This document shows, one piece after another, positions 1 to 13,808 of a stretch of DNA of 64,000 nucleotides. The position numbers and the translations under genes were made by a program. Position 1 is the first letter of the stretch. Each line of letters starts with the position of its first letter. The stretch lies in NCBI GenBank assembly GCA_013397795.1, contig VZTJ01000620.1, forward strand, positions 186,001-250,000. Direction: 5' to 3'. The notes below the pieces were generated by a model. That model was not told the origin of the DNA and searched no databases. It saw nothing but the letters and a program-made list of their open reading frames with translations. Source of the stretch: Orthonyx spaldingii (lineage: Eukaryota; Chordata; Aves; Passeriformes; Orthonychidae).

Positions 1-3000
1 TGAGCAGACTTTGCCCCTGTGTCCATGTTTCCTATCTTTATTCCCCTAGGACAGTAGAGGCAGGAACTTTACCTCACAAGACAGTGAATTACTTCTTGGT
101 GGTGCAAAGAGGACTAATTCAGTATGTGCTTTTTTGCCCTCAAGACACCTTGGTGCCTAAGGCAAGGAAAACAAAAACACAGAGCCTCTTGACAGTATTG
201 TTGGTAAAAGTTGTGTATCTCTTTTTTTTATGCTGATTTCTAGATATGGGGAGGTGGGCTCAAGGTAAGAAAATCTGGATAATGGTAGGGTTCAGTTCAC
301 ACTGCTTTCCAGTCATGGGTATTTGCTGAGTTGGTTGCTATGTCTGGGCAATATTAAAATTTTTATATTAAAGATTGTGTATGGGGCTCTCCTTCTCTAT
401 TGGGAAAGGAGAGCTTGTCCCGCTCTTGGACGATCCACACGAAACCCACATGAAAGCCAGCACTTTATCAGGTATCAGAGGTGAACTGAAGGATGTGTTA
501 ACTGGTTTGGTGGAACAAGAGCATCCCCATGGGTCCTTCCAAGACACATTTTCTGGCAGGGAAATGATGTGGCAGAGCACATCCACTGGGACAGGGACTG
601 CTTCCATGGCATCAACTGGAGGTCTTGGCAGAGCTTTACATCCCAGCATCACGTTTGTACCATGTGCCAACTCAGAGGCACCTGGCAGGTGTTTGGCACA
701 GGCCACACTCAGCCAAAGTGACGAGAACAGGGGCAGAAGTGGCCGTGACACACAACAGTGGTGCAGCAGAGTGATGTCACCCAAAGCAAGAATGGTGTCA
801 CCATTCATTAATTAAGAGAATTATCTTAGTTATGGCTATCTGTCATTAACAGAGCACTAACAAGATGCTATTATGTACTTGTGAAAGACAGAAATCAGAA
901 AACCCTTGATTGTTTCCTATTGCTTGTTACACAAGATCAGATGAAGCTGTTCAACACACGTGGCTGTGTTTTTGACACCCCACTGTAGATCTTTCTGTGG
1001 CCCTTGGCCAGCTCATATCCAGGTATGTGTAGTTTAAAAACAGTCACCCATCAGTCTCAATGTGAGCCTTAACTATTCCACAGTGTGGTACTGTAATCCC
1101 ACCAGGTGGTTTTTCACCCCTGTCCATGGCATTAAATATACTTTGCATGGCTCATCAGAAGAGTTTTCTCTGGCGAGACAAAAATTGATTTTGAGTGCAG
1201 GAAAGATGTGGAAAGGCTGTGCAAAGGGAAAGCCCAGCGTTCAACCCGACCCCAGGAACAGTCTTGCTGGTTGTGTTGCTGCCAGCCTGTGGGCTCTGCA
1301 CCTCCCTGGTGTCTGCTGGGCGTGCTGAAACCACGGCCATCCCCCTGAATAACAAGGTGGAGCACAGCAAGTGCATGTGTGGTTTGCACAGTGGTCTCTG
1401 CGTAACGTCTATTGCCATCCAGTGGCAACAACAAAAATGGGCTGTGACTTCCTCCCTCCATTTTACTGGAGCTGTCAGGATTTGATGGAGTGGAGCTATT
1501 CCCACGATGTTAATCACCAAGCAGCTTCTCCTGCCTTTACGCACGGTTGGAATGACGGCTTTGCTTGATGCACCCCAGGCTTGGCTTTGGCCGGAGTTGT
1601 GCAGTTGCTACCTGTGTTAGTGCTGCCAATTCCTCCTCCTCCTGCAGAGCACAGAGGGGAAGGCAGAGCTGCAGCCAAGCATTTGCTGTTTCGCTGTTGC
1701 TGCCCTCACATCACTCCTGGCATCTCCTCCCAGGGGTGGGCACAGCCCTTACATAACAGGGCTTGGAGCATATCTGGCTGTGACACTGCAGGAGGAGAGG
1801 GTGCCAGCTCAGTTTCTTCTTTCTTTTTGTTCTTTTTTATAAATTATTGTGTGCTGGACTTGCACGTGGCTTGGGCATACAGGAAATTTCAGGAAAGACC
1901 CACTGTCCTGGAAACATGAATCCTTTGGCCTGGGGCATTTTGCAAGGAGCCCAGAAGAAGCCTGGATCAAGGCAAGCTGAGAAGGAGCTCTTTGAGTCCT
2001 TTCCTCTCTTTTCTTGTGGTGCATGCCAGTCACTCTCTGCCAGGGTGGCCTGGCTTACCTTGTGCTGCTGTCCCACAGCCTGAGGACCTCGTCCTGGGAG
2101 AGGAGCTCCCTTATGCTGGATCATCATGTCTCTACCCAGCCCCTCCTTCAGTGACAGTATTAGGAGATTCCTTCTTCTTGATCCATGTAATGAAATATGC
2201 AACAGCTTGCTACTTTTCAGATCAGATGCCTGATCTCAGGATATAAAAAAGAAAGAGATGTGGACATCTATAATAGTGCTTATTTTAATTTTCTTTTTGT
2301 TTTATGGTAGAATTTCACTTAGAAAAAGGAAAGCCCATGCCTGAGGCTGTGGGGTTGGCTGTCACTCACAGGTTAGATGACACAACTGGCAAGACCAGAC
2401 TCCAGGCAGGATCCTGATGGAAACACAGTCAAACAAAATGAATCATTTCAAGTGCATTATTCTGCAGCACAGTCCTGTGCCAACCTGCCATGAAACACCT
2501 TGATTTTGATGCCTTATGAAAGGCTTTCACAGAACTACTCTGGTCAGTCCCCTACAGATGTGTGTTCTTACCACACACCCTTGGTGGCTGCTGTGGCTCT
2601 GAGCACCCATGAGGGACACCAAGGTTCAGGCCTACCTGTCTCTGTGTGGTGTCCTGGTGTCTCCTGGGTAGTGTCACAAGCTGCAGTCTGGATCACTTCT
2701 GGTTTTGGGGTGACACTGGCAAATGCCCTGGGTTGCAGAAAGTGTTTTCCTTCCTTCCTGGTGCCTCTCATGCTGTCCCAAGGTGTCCAGGGCTACATCA
2801 CACTGGACAAACACCAAGCAGTGTGGGTTTTTCCCCTGTTTGGTGTCACAGACAAACTGATTTTACACAGTTTCTCGAGGAGATGGTTTTCCTGCAGAGA
2901 TCTGGGAAAGACCTGAAGTTGTTGAGAATGCTTTTCTGTTCAGCTAAACACCGTCTGCATTGAGTTAGCACATCCCTGCTGTTGGAGGAGCTGCTAGTGA

Positions 3001-3435
3001 GGCATTTTTCCATGGGAAGGGGATGTTTGGTTGGGTGCTTTAGCAATCTGAGGCTCGTTTCTCATGTGCATGCTCTCACCAGGCTGGCTCTGCAATCAGC
3101 AGCAAGCCAGGCCGAGGCTTAAGCATACGGTAATGTTAGTTTAATATTTTACTGCCATCTGCTGTAAGTGCCTCCACACTCTGGCCCATCTGTTTTCTGT
3201 GCTTCAGTTTGCTTTTTATGGGGTTCCGGTAGCTTTGCATCCATTAGAAAGCCCCTGCTTGGAAAAGGTGTAGGGGACAGGGATGTCCTGCCTGGGGGTG
3301 GAGTGTCTGCACCTCGTGATGCCATAGGAGGAGTGGGGTGAAACCTGTCCAGAGAAGTAAACACGTGAACCTAGTCCTGGCCTTGCCATGAAATCTTGGA
3401 GTAGCTTGGTGAACCTCTGTGGATTTTCCTCCCAT

Positions 3436-3535
3436 GTGGAATGATTCAGGTAGGAAGGGGCCTGTGGAGGTTGCTGGTCAAACCCCTTGATATCAAAGCA
3501 GTTTGGTGGGGTGGCTCAGGGCCTGTCTGCCTGTC
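3436..3535 (-). repeat. CR1 LINE 3' fragment
   Basis: GGAATGATTCAGGTAGGAAG followed by GGGCCTGTGGAGGTTGCTGGTCAAACC-like sequence matches the reverse-complement 3' end of an avian CR1 subfamily and continues to GGCTCAGGGCCTGTC. It is an older, diverged copy. Confidence 0.6.
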
Positions 3536-5897
3536 CATCCTCTCAGCCAAGACAGAGGTTTGGGGGCAGCTGAGAGATGGAGCCTGCAAGTCTGGGTCAG
3601 TCCCGTGCTGAGCCCTCGGCCATTGCCTGCAGGCAGAGCAGGGCACAGGAGAGGTGCCACTCAATGCAGCTCAGACAGAGAGGGCTGGCAGGAGCTTCAC
3701 CAGCTCCCAAGAGCCCCTCTCCTGGCCCCCAGCCAGGATTCCTGGTAGAATACTCTTGACAGATGCTTGTGACTCATTTGGAAAGGCCTCTGTTGTCAGA
3801 TCCTCCACCAGTTCCCAGGTGTCTCTCCAAAACTGTTGTCGTTCTCTCATCTTTCTTTCGTTTAGCCTAAGCAATTCTGGTTTCTTCATATTTTTTTCCT
3901 CTGTGGTTATGTTGTTGAGCTCCCTGAACTGTCCTGTTCCCTCTGTTCTTTCCTACCATAGGGCCCCAGACATCATCTCCAGCTGTTATGACTGGAGGAG
4001 TTTCCCCATCCCAGCACTGACTCTTCCTCTGCCCATGGAGGAGGAGAGGGAACTTCACAGCTACACGTGTCTGCCTTTGCACCAGGCTATGCCCCACCTC
4101 CCCATTTCTGGCCATTTCATGCAGTGCAGCTGCCACCTGACAGCTTGTTACACCCATCAAGCTGGGATAACTCAGCCAGAGCTGAGCTGGAGAAAGCTGG
4201 AGATGTGCAGGTCACGGTGGTGGAAATGAGCAGCCTGCACCCCAGCGGGCCTGTGCCGTACAGGATTTCTCCTTCACTCCTTTTTTTTCAGGTAGCAAGG
4301 AGTGAGTTTGGGCCCTTCTGGCCTCAGGAGTGGTTGCAGTGTCACCTGTCCCCTCTGCAGAGGGGACAAGGAGAGCTGATACAGAGTCAGATGCTGACTC
4401 TGTAGTTCTTCCTGGAGTCCTGGTTTGGTGGGAGCATAGCAGGGTCTTCTAACTGAGGAGCAGTCACTTAGAGGAGATGCCTGAACCCTGGAAAGGATCA
4501 GAACAAAGCAAAGAACGGGATTTTCTTCCTAGATAATGGTTTGCTTGGGCAGTGGCTGGGATCAGTGGTGATTACTGCAATAATCCCTCCCACAGTAAGC
4601 ACCATGTACGTACACCACAGCATGACCTTGATGTTACCTTCAGAAATGTCTCAGTAAATCTCACCCCTTCATTTCACAGCCATAATAAATAAAGCAGACT
4701 GAGTATTTGGCCTGCTTCACCTCTAGCATCTCTTTCCTCCCCCGATTTTTGTCTCTATGGGTGAAAATTACTCCCCATCTATTGGGTAAGGTCAAACTTT
4801 TAATGCTTGTGTGTCAAAGCATCTTAAACACAGCGACTGGATGCTCAGAGGGGCTTTTAAAATTGGGCATAGCTCTAATGTGGGAGGATCACATGTCTTC
4901 TCCTGGGACTGCTGTCTACTCCACTGCCTGTGAGTGTTAAGTACTGAGCTATAAAAAATTATAGGCTTTATCCTTCTGTTTTTATATATCCTCCCTTTCA
5001 GAGCAAGGGACAGCCTCTGAAGAGCTGTCATCCGTCGCAGCACTCAGACAGAGAGTATCTTTCTGACAGATATGGCACAAGATGGTGTTTATAAAATCTT
5101 TCTGCCAGATCAAGATTACATAGTGACCAGCAGGAAACAAACAAACAAACCCCAGAAAGCTACTTGTTTAACTGTATGCAGGCACTTGATGGTTGTGTCA
5201 AATGTTTATGGCCATGGATAGCAAAGTCCAGGCCAAGCACAGTGAGTTGGGGAGTATCTGTAGACAAACAGGAACCTGCTGACAAGAGGAATGGAGAAGA
5301 AAGATGTGTTATGGGCAGAGATCTGTCTCTGTGAGCTCACTGCTTGCTCTGCCCGTATCCATCTCCAAATCCATGTCTATGTCCATGCCCCGCAAACCCA
5401 AGCACCCAAAGCTGGCTCAGTTCTGCTCCTGGGAAACACTGCAAGGAGAAAATTGCTCTTTTTACAAGTGATTTTTCTGTTAATTCAAGCACACTTCAAG
5501 TGCAGCATCAGTCATAGTTCAAACATTTTAAAAGCCAAAATCTTGACACAGTGTCCCTTTCGGTGTCTCCTGGTGTCAGGGATCAGTGACTCAGCTTTCA
5601 GACAAGGCAGTGACTCTGACAATCTCATAGTGGCCAGATTTTGCAGATGCCTGGATGTAGGGATACTTTGCCTGGATATTCCAGCAGATCTCGGAGATTT
5701 GTTACTGACAGAGAAATCTAACACCTATGGGATAGCAATGGTAACTTTTCTGTGGCTGACACACTATATAGTGAAGGGGGATGTTTACTCTGGGCATACA
5801 GAAACATGGAAAAAAACAAACACCAAGTCATAAATAATGAAGGGGGGAAAATTATACAACCTGAAAGATTTTTTTGTAAACTATATTAAAAGGTCTT

Positions 5898-6032
5898 TCA
5901 CAGAATCACAGAATGGTTTGGGCTGGAAGGGATCTTAAAAATTATCTTGTTCCAACCCCCTGCCATGGGCAGAGACACCTTTCACTAGACCAGCTGGCCT
6001 TGAACACTTCCAGGGGTGAGGCATCCATACCA
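5898..6032 (-). repeat. CR1 LINE 3' fragment
   Basis: The copy starts TCACAGAATCACAGAATGG and continues through CCAACCCCCTGCCATGGGCAG to CTTGAACACTTCCAGGG, the standard antisense CR1 3' end. It is 5'-truncated, as usual for CR1. Confidence 0.92.
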
Positions 6033-9000
6033 ATTCAAGTTTTTAGCTCAGAAGGTGCTTAGGGAAGTTTATATAGTGGAATACAGATGAGGTGAAGGAA
6101 AAATCGAAATATGTTTCTTTTCTTAACACGGAATATTTTTCTAATTAATGCATTTTTCTCATAAATTTAGTGTTTACAGGGAACTTCTGGAATGTTTTGT
6201 TTTCTGATCTAGAAATGCTACTTCTGAAATTCTCTGTGAGCTGGGAATTATGTTTTTTCACCAGTTTCATTGATTAATTCACTTGAAGAGTTTGGACTCA
6301 TTTCAGGTCAGATTTAAATTTAAGATTAAGCTCTGGTGATACAAAATACACTTCTAGGTCTCAATGAGAGGTGAAATACAAATTCCTGAACCTGTTGGCT
6401 CTAATTCCTCAGATGTTCAGCAGAACAAGGACTTCCTTGGATATTGCTATTTGTGTCTGGTAGATACCATGAGGTTAAAATTAATGTATTTGACTGTAGC
6501 GAAGAGTGGGCGTGTGATAGATTTCCATTGAGAATAAAACCTGGAGGTGGGCATTGATTTTCCTGGCGTTTTTCCTTGGCTTCCGAGACTGCACTGCTGA
6601 TTGGGACATAATAGCAATATTGACTGAAAAGGGGCTTTAATTTTTTCTTTTCCTTGGGGAGCTGCTGAGTTCATGTCAGTTCAGAACAATATAGAAATTA
6701 AGGGACCTGCAATGATCCAACAATACAAAGGGCTTGAATTCTTCCCTGGAGGAAATGTCTCCTGTTCTTGTCACTTTAGCTCTTAATCTTACCTTGGTTA
6801 CCACTTTCCTTTGTTTTATTCCTCTGCAGGAATATTTTTTTCTAACTCTCTTGGCCCTTACCCAACCTGGACAATTTAGTCTGCTGTTTTTTCCAGAGAC
6901 GTATCACAAATATTCTCTTCCCCCTCTGGCTCTGAGAGCAGCTCGGTGGTTTCGTGGGAACTGTAGCAGTGAGAGGCCATTCTGGTGTTCTGCTTCTGCT
7001 GTATTTCATTTGTGTGTGAGGAATACAAACAAATATGGAAAAAAACCCCTAATGGCACAAGAAGACAGGTTGGTTTGGATGTCAGTAATCTCCTGCCCCC
7101 ACCACAGGTCTGCCAGATGCAAGCCTGCCTGTGGTGGGCATATTTGGGCATGTCAGGGTAGCTTAAATCAGCTGTTGCAATGAAGGTGAAGGTCTTTTTG
7201 GTGGTGATGACCAATTTCACAAATGCTCTGAGTCTGGGAGGCTCTAGCTGAGCCTTGTTTGTGAAAATTTGGCATACGAAGCTCCTTGTGCTTCTGAAAT
7301 ACGTGTTTCTCCACACAAGGTGACTGAGTGATTGTTTCCTGCATGTTCAGGGCTCAGAAGACACAAAACATGGCTGATTTGCAGGTACCTTACACAGCAG
7401 TGAAATTTTTGTGGGGAAAAAGCCCTGCCAGTTGGGTTGATGTGCTGCCAGAACCTTTGTTTTTGGGGTTTATCTTTCTTGCAGCTTCTACTTGACTCAC
7501 TCTTTTAGTCTGTGCACTGAAAGCCCTTTGATATCACTTGCTCAGAGAAATCCTTTCCCAGCTGGTGCCATGAGATTTTATATGGAATCAGTGATTTCTT
7601 CCAAAGGTTTGGGCTGGTGTTGGAGTTTGCTTCATGAGAGCAGCTCCCTGACTCTGCGGAGTCTCCTGTAACTTGGGAACTGATGAAGTCCATCTGGGTG
7701 CTGCCAGTCCTCCAGTATTTTCCTGCAATTCTCCAACATCACTGGAAAGGATGTACAAGATTTCTCACAGTTCATATCAAAATAATTCACAACTCAGTTC
7801 ATGAGAGTGCAAACCACGGCAAGAGGTGACCTCAGGCATCCTCTGAGCTGGGGTAACTCGAGAGGCACTAAAAGGACACAGATAATCAGTATTACCTTTG
7901 CAAAAAAGCCATGTCTTAGAGAGAGCCAATGCTTTCAAGGCAGCAAATTGAGCCTGCCTTAAGGATTTGTCATTAGACTATCCAGAATGCCAGGTAAAGT
8001 AGGAATCTCAGTAAAGACTGTCCCCTTTCAAACTGGATCCTAAAGAATAATTTGGCAGTGAAACTGCTTTTGGTGTTGCTACATCATCCACCTGGATGAC
8101 AGCAGCATACCAATTTTGCTCATATCAATGAGCAAAATATATGTTTTTTTTAATAGCTTCTTGTTTTTTGAATAGAAGGTGCAATGAAATTGCAAAATTC
8201 AAGGGATGAAACAAATTCAGATTTCCAAGATCTGGTACCATCATGGCCTGGCTGGTACAAGCTCTCTGCCTTGCTTGGTGCTACTTGGGATCCACAGTGG
8301 TGTAAGACCAAAATCCAGCCTCTGACAATCCCAGACACAGTTTTCTGAGCAACTCCCATAAAAGCAGCCCAGGATCTCTGCTCACTCAGAGGATGCTGTT
8401 GGCAGAGGCAGGCATTGCACAGACAGGTTCTTCTGCTCTCTTTTAGGAATAGAGACAGTTCCTTACACAGGATTGTAGGGGGGTCCTTGCGTGCATCCTC
8501 ATGAAATGCTGATAGCGTCAACAAAACAAGGTCTGTATCTGAGCAACGAAAGAGGTAGGGGAGCCTGCAGAAAAGCCAGCAGAGATTAATAGCCAGGATT
8601 TCTGAAGGTTACTTTATCAGCTAATGTAGCATTGAAACCCTGAAACAGGAGCAGCTGTGCTTTGTCCCTTAGTTTCAGTGCAAGAGTTGTTCCAAAGAAT
8701 TGGAAGTTACTTCCCAAAGAGGGAGAACAGGCTGTCTTCCCTGTTTGTCTGGGATTCCTGCACTGGAGCTTTGCTGCTGCTGGAGAAACAGGGGCACTGT
8801 ACCCTCAGCTGAAAGTGAAAGGCTTATTGCTCCAACCAGGGAGCCATAAAATGAGTGGGATTTAATAAAAGCCGTAGCAGCAATTGTGCCTTCTGAAATG
8901 AGCACTCACCTTACCCTTCATGTGCACAGACAATTATTGCAGCTGGGTATCACACACTGACTCCAGTACACGTGCATACCCTTTTGTCTAGAAAAGCTGC

Positions 9001-12000
9001 TGGAAAAGGATGGATATTGGCTGATTTCTTGTGTGAGTAATTGATTTGTTGGGTGTGATGAATTGCTTTCACTGCAATAACACCAGGAACACACAACAAA
9101 ACTGGGAAATGACCTCAGTTTTTTTCTGAATTCTTGTTTCTGAGATCATCCTTTCTGCATGGTTATTGAACCCTACAGCTGATAGATGTCTGTGAAAAAA
9201 AATAGCAGGTTTTTCCATCATTAACAGAGGCAGTGATCAGGAGCAGCAAGGCATGCTGCAGAATGATTAGCAGCACACCATTCCTATCAAAGAGGGGATT
9301 TCCATATATATAGTTATATTTCCATATAACTGTGGCAGTGTGCTTTTTACTTGTAGATCTTGCTCCTCCGGCAGCAACGAAGGGGAGATTATGTTGGAAT
9401 TAAGTTTAAATGAAGAAATAGACCAAAGAACTGATCCTACTAAGAGCTGAAACAGCTTTGGCACGTGCTTAATGTTGCTGAATTATTCATTGAGCTGGCT
9501 GGGCAAACTGACATTGCAAAAGGAAATAAATGAGGGTGCTGGAGGAAAACTGCTAAAGGATGTGTTAGCCAAATGTCCTGGTGTCACAGAGCTCACAGGG
9601 AATCGGGGCAGTGATCCCACCCCCCAAGTGCCAGCGGCTGCCAGGTGCAGGCCTTTTGCAAAGGAGAGAGTGGATGTTTGGCTGTGCACTCAGGGGTGAC
9701 TTTGGTGACGTGTGTGGGACCAGGTTAGCTCAGTTTGGGATGTGAGACTCCCCTCCTTTGAGGGGAGGCATTGCAAAGAGCAGGGAATGGCCAGCAGGCT
9801 GCTGCTTGGGAGCAGAGGCATTGATGGGGCAACCCATAGAGCACGCAGAGCCATGCAGGCTGGAAGGTTAACCTTTGTCAGACACACCTGTCTGGGGAAC
9901 CTGCCATCTCTTATCCCTTCCAGAGGAGTCTGGCTTTCTTCTCTTCCTATACACCTTGTTAAATCAAATTAAATCAGTGCCTTCTCTCAGTGCTTCTCCA
10001 GGTGAGAGCCCCTTTCCCTGGCCAATCTGGGCAGCTGTCTGCAGCTATTCCCCCTCTCCCCTCCACTTCAAATCCCACAGAAACGGGGCAACAATGGCTC
10101 ATCAAACTGCTCTGCATTATAGCTCTACATGTGAAGGAAGGGAGGGAACTGAAGCCTATTCCTTAGCACGGCTGGGATCTGGCACTTCTCGGGGACAGTC
10201 TGAGCAGTGTTCACTGCACTGCAGCCTACAGCAGCAGCTAAGAGGAGTGTCTGGATGAGCAGTGGTCACTTAGCTCATGCTTGATCTATATGGAGGGGGG
10301 TTGAAAAGATCAGTGTGATAATCATAGCCTCCCAGGCCTGGCTGTGCTGTGGTTTGAATCCTGCCTGGGGAATAGAATCATTTCCTGGCACCTCTGTGTC
10401 TGCTAAGAGTAGAAATGTTGCCTCAAACACTGAGTGAATGTCTCTGTTACATATAGCTGTGTTCTCCTGGGTATTCTGCAAGGAAATATTCAGAGCACTT
10501 GGCTTCAGCTCCTGTTGTTGTTGCACTGGTTTGGAGATGCTGGCAGATGAGCTTTTCAGGATTTATTCAGATGCGAGCTTTGCTTTTGCCCTGTGGGCAA
10601 GGCTGGAGTTTTGAGCTGCAGATTCTGTTTGTGGATTTGAGTCAGGTATTGGCCCATATCATACCTGTCTGTATAACCCTCTGCCTGAGCCATCCCCTCC
10701 TGCCTGCTCCCTACTTGCTCAGGAGAGAGTTCCCAGTGCTGCTAAGTGGAGGTTTTGCACAGAAAGCGAGGGCACAGTTGTGGAGCAGGAACATGTACAG
10801 CAGGCACTGCCTGGGCTTTTGCAAACCCAACATCAGCCTGTCCTGCTGTGCTCAGCAGCTGCATCCAAATACCACATTCTTGATTTCTTTGGGCTCCTGC
10901 AGAGTCCAGTGCTCCAATGCTCCTTCCTGTTTCTGGAGCCAAAAGCAGATCAAGCCCCCAGACCCTCCCCAGCAGACCCAGGGGTAAAACCATCCCATCC
11001 ACCTCCAGCAAATGCCGTGGTTGTGGCTGTTGGGGTTTGTCTCTGAAGATGGCCCTGCTGGGTGGTGAACCTTGAGGTCCTGATCCCTATCACTCAGGAC
11101 CAGCAGAAGGACACACAGCCCACCCAGGCCTCTGCTTGGGTTTCCTTCAGATCTCACATGCAGGTCCAGCCAGGTGTGACAGTCCACCTCTATTATCTTA
11201 TCTCAGGTAATCCCACCTGAAAGGAAACATATTTGAAAAATCAAATCACTGAAGAAGCTTCTGCCACACACTTGGGGTTTCTGCAGTCTTTAAAAATCAG
11301 GTTTAACCATAGGGGTTTGAATCTTTCCAGAAAGGTGAGATTGCAACACACTTTCAGCTGTCACCCCCACAGGATCTCACTTTTGCTGACCAAAGTGAAG
11401 AGTCTCTAAAATGCTGAGGCATCCCCTATGCATCCTTTTAATATATTTTGACCCAAAATAGGAAGAGAGGGGATGTAAATATTTACTGGAATTGTGTCTC
11501 AGAGAGCACCCAGGGATCTGTTTTTGGATAATCTGCATTGCAAGAGAAGTCAAGGGAATAGCAGATGACTTTGAAAGGCTGCAGTGCTGGATGTGTTTCT
11601 TAACATGCACAAATTGCTCCCTGATTTCTCAGGAAAAAGAAAGCTCTGGGCTGATTATTGTTTTTAGATCTTATTTTAGATGTAGTGCCTGGAGACCCAG
11701 TCAAGATCAGGATCTTTTGTTAGCCAAGATAAGAGCAAGCAGTAAGGTCCTTTCCTTGGAGAGCTTGCAGGATGAATTTCAGTGTGAGGAGGGTTATTAA
11801 ATGCAGGAATTGCCACCATTTCGTGTTGTCTGAGGGTCAGCCCTGCTTTGCCTGGTGCCTGCTCCTTTTCTCAGTCCCCTCACAATGGTGTTGCCCTTTG
11901 GGTGAAGTGGTGGGTGGAAAGGTGAGGGAGAGGGGAGACAAACAAGGGGTCTGGGGTCTGTTCTGCTTTGTTCCCAAACCTTTTCCCTACTTAGATGCAT

Positions 12001-13487
12001 GTGAAAGGTGAGAATTGGCAAACTCATGTGTCAGTGAGTCACTACATGCCTGACAATGCCAGTCAGCCCCCAACAGCACCTGTCCCATCACAGAGAGGAA
12101 AGATGAGGAAATGTGCCTAATATTTGCTTTATAACACAGACATACAGAGATCTATCCACTGATGTTGAAAGAAAAGGTGTCTTTCCTCCTTTTCAGGACC
12201 CGTTTTGGCCCATTGCCTGTAGGTGACATAAACATGGGACATTATCTCCAATCCCCACACCCCAGGTCTCTCGTCTGTCTGGTTCAAAGCTGCTCCCATT
12301 CCCATTTCATTTGAACTCAGCTTTAAATATAGCTCAGGGAGAAGGATGCAGTGGGTTTGGTAGGAGATGAAGCAGAGCCAGTCCCTGTGATCACAAGACT
12401 CCTCCTGCCACGCACTATAAATGATGCTTCTGCCGTGCATTAGAGGAATGGAACTATGCAAGGGCTGGAGGACCAAGTGGTCTGCTTTAATTATTCATCA
12501 TTTGCAGTAGCTGTTATTATTTAAGAGCCTGACATATTAACTGCTGGCCAGTTTCTTTCCCTGATTGCTACCATCCACTGTCCTGCTCTTTTTGCTCTTG
12601 GGCCAAAGCGGAGTTCTCCATCAAGCCAGCTCCAGCCCTTTGCCATATCCTGCTCATCCAGGCCTCTTGGACCTCCTCTCAAGGCTCTTGCTGGCAGTTA
12701 TTCATACCAAGCCAGACAGTGCTTTGCTGCTGGTGTTAATCCCAAGTTTGTGCTGGGTTTCCCATCAATATCCCCCTGAGTCTGACTCAGATGTTTCATA
12801 CAATACATTCACGGGAACAGTTCCCACCGGCAGTGCCAGCACGCCTTACTATCATCCCCATTTCTCCCTGAGAGGCACAGGCCTTGTTTACTCCTCTTTT
12901 AATAACACAGATGGTTTTAATAGTTCTCTGCCTTCGCCCCCAGTTCCTTCTCCTTGTCTCTAGTCTGTTTAATGCTTCCAAGTGATGGCTTTGTCACTTA
13001 ATCTCATTAAAACTTCTCTCCATTGAACTCCGTGAGCTGCTTATCAGACCGTAAGCCTAATCTCCCATTTGTAATTAATTTGTTCTGTGCCTCCTACAAT
13101 TTGGCATCATTAGATAATGGCATCACCCTCAAGGTCACTGATACACAGCATGAGGTAAACACCCATGGCTCCAGCACAGGCTGCCCTGCTGGCCTCCTGC
13201 TTCCTCCTTCTCCCTTTGACACACGGCTTGATTTTATTGACATGTTTCTCCCTTTCCCTCAGCCAGTTTCTGATGATGCTTCCTGCCCAGCCTGTGCTGC
13301 TGTGTGACTGCAGGTCAATATCTCAGGCTGTCTGGAGGCAAATGCTTGTCTGATGGATCCTCCTAGTGCAGGTTCATCCGCACCAGTTTTCTGCTCTCCT
13401 TTCAGCTCCTTCCTAGTTGGCCCAAGAATTCAGTTGCACTGTTCTTCCTTTGCTGGGTTATGTGTTTTTAAAACTTGGAGAGCCTTT

Positions 13488-13636
13488 TCACAGAATCCTA
13501 AAATCACACAATGGTTAGGGTTGGATGGGACTTCAAAGGTATTCCAGCTCCAACCCCCTGCCATGGCCAGGGACACCTTCCACTAGACCAGGTTGCTCAA
13601 AGCCCTATTTAACTCGGATTTGAACACTCCCAGGTG
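13488..13636 (-). repeat. CR1 LINE 3' fragment
   Basis: The antisense CR1 3' end begins CACAGAATCCTAAAATCACA and includes CCAACCCCCTGCCATGGCCAG and GAACACTCCCAGG. It is more diverged than the 5898 copy. Confidence 0.88.
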
Positions 13637-13750
13637 TGTCCTGGTGGGTTTGGAATTGGGAATAGGATATAGGAGCCTTTCACCTTCAGGCCTTTGTGCC
13701 CAGTGGACACTCAATGGCTCACTTGTCAATAGCATAGGTAGAAACAACCC

Positions 13751-13808
13751 ACAAATCATTATTATAGTTTGATCAAATCATAATATTACACAAATCATTA
13801 TTATGATT
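13751..13808. repeat. AT-rich direct and inverted repeat
   Basis: CACAAATCATTATTAT occurs at about 13750 and again at about 13789. Within the second part, AAATCATAAT (13776-13785) and ATTATGATTT (13799-13808) are perfect inverse complements around a 13-nt loop. It could form a small hairpin; origin unknown. Confidence 0.7.

Noticed and set aside
3654..4229. 191-codon open frame, + strand
   Set aside because: No family motif, Ser/Pro/Leu-rich noise composition, no splice or promoter context, and overlaps other open frames of similar quality.
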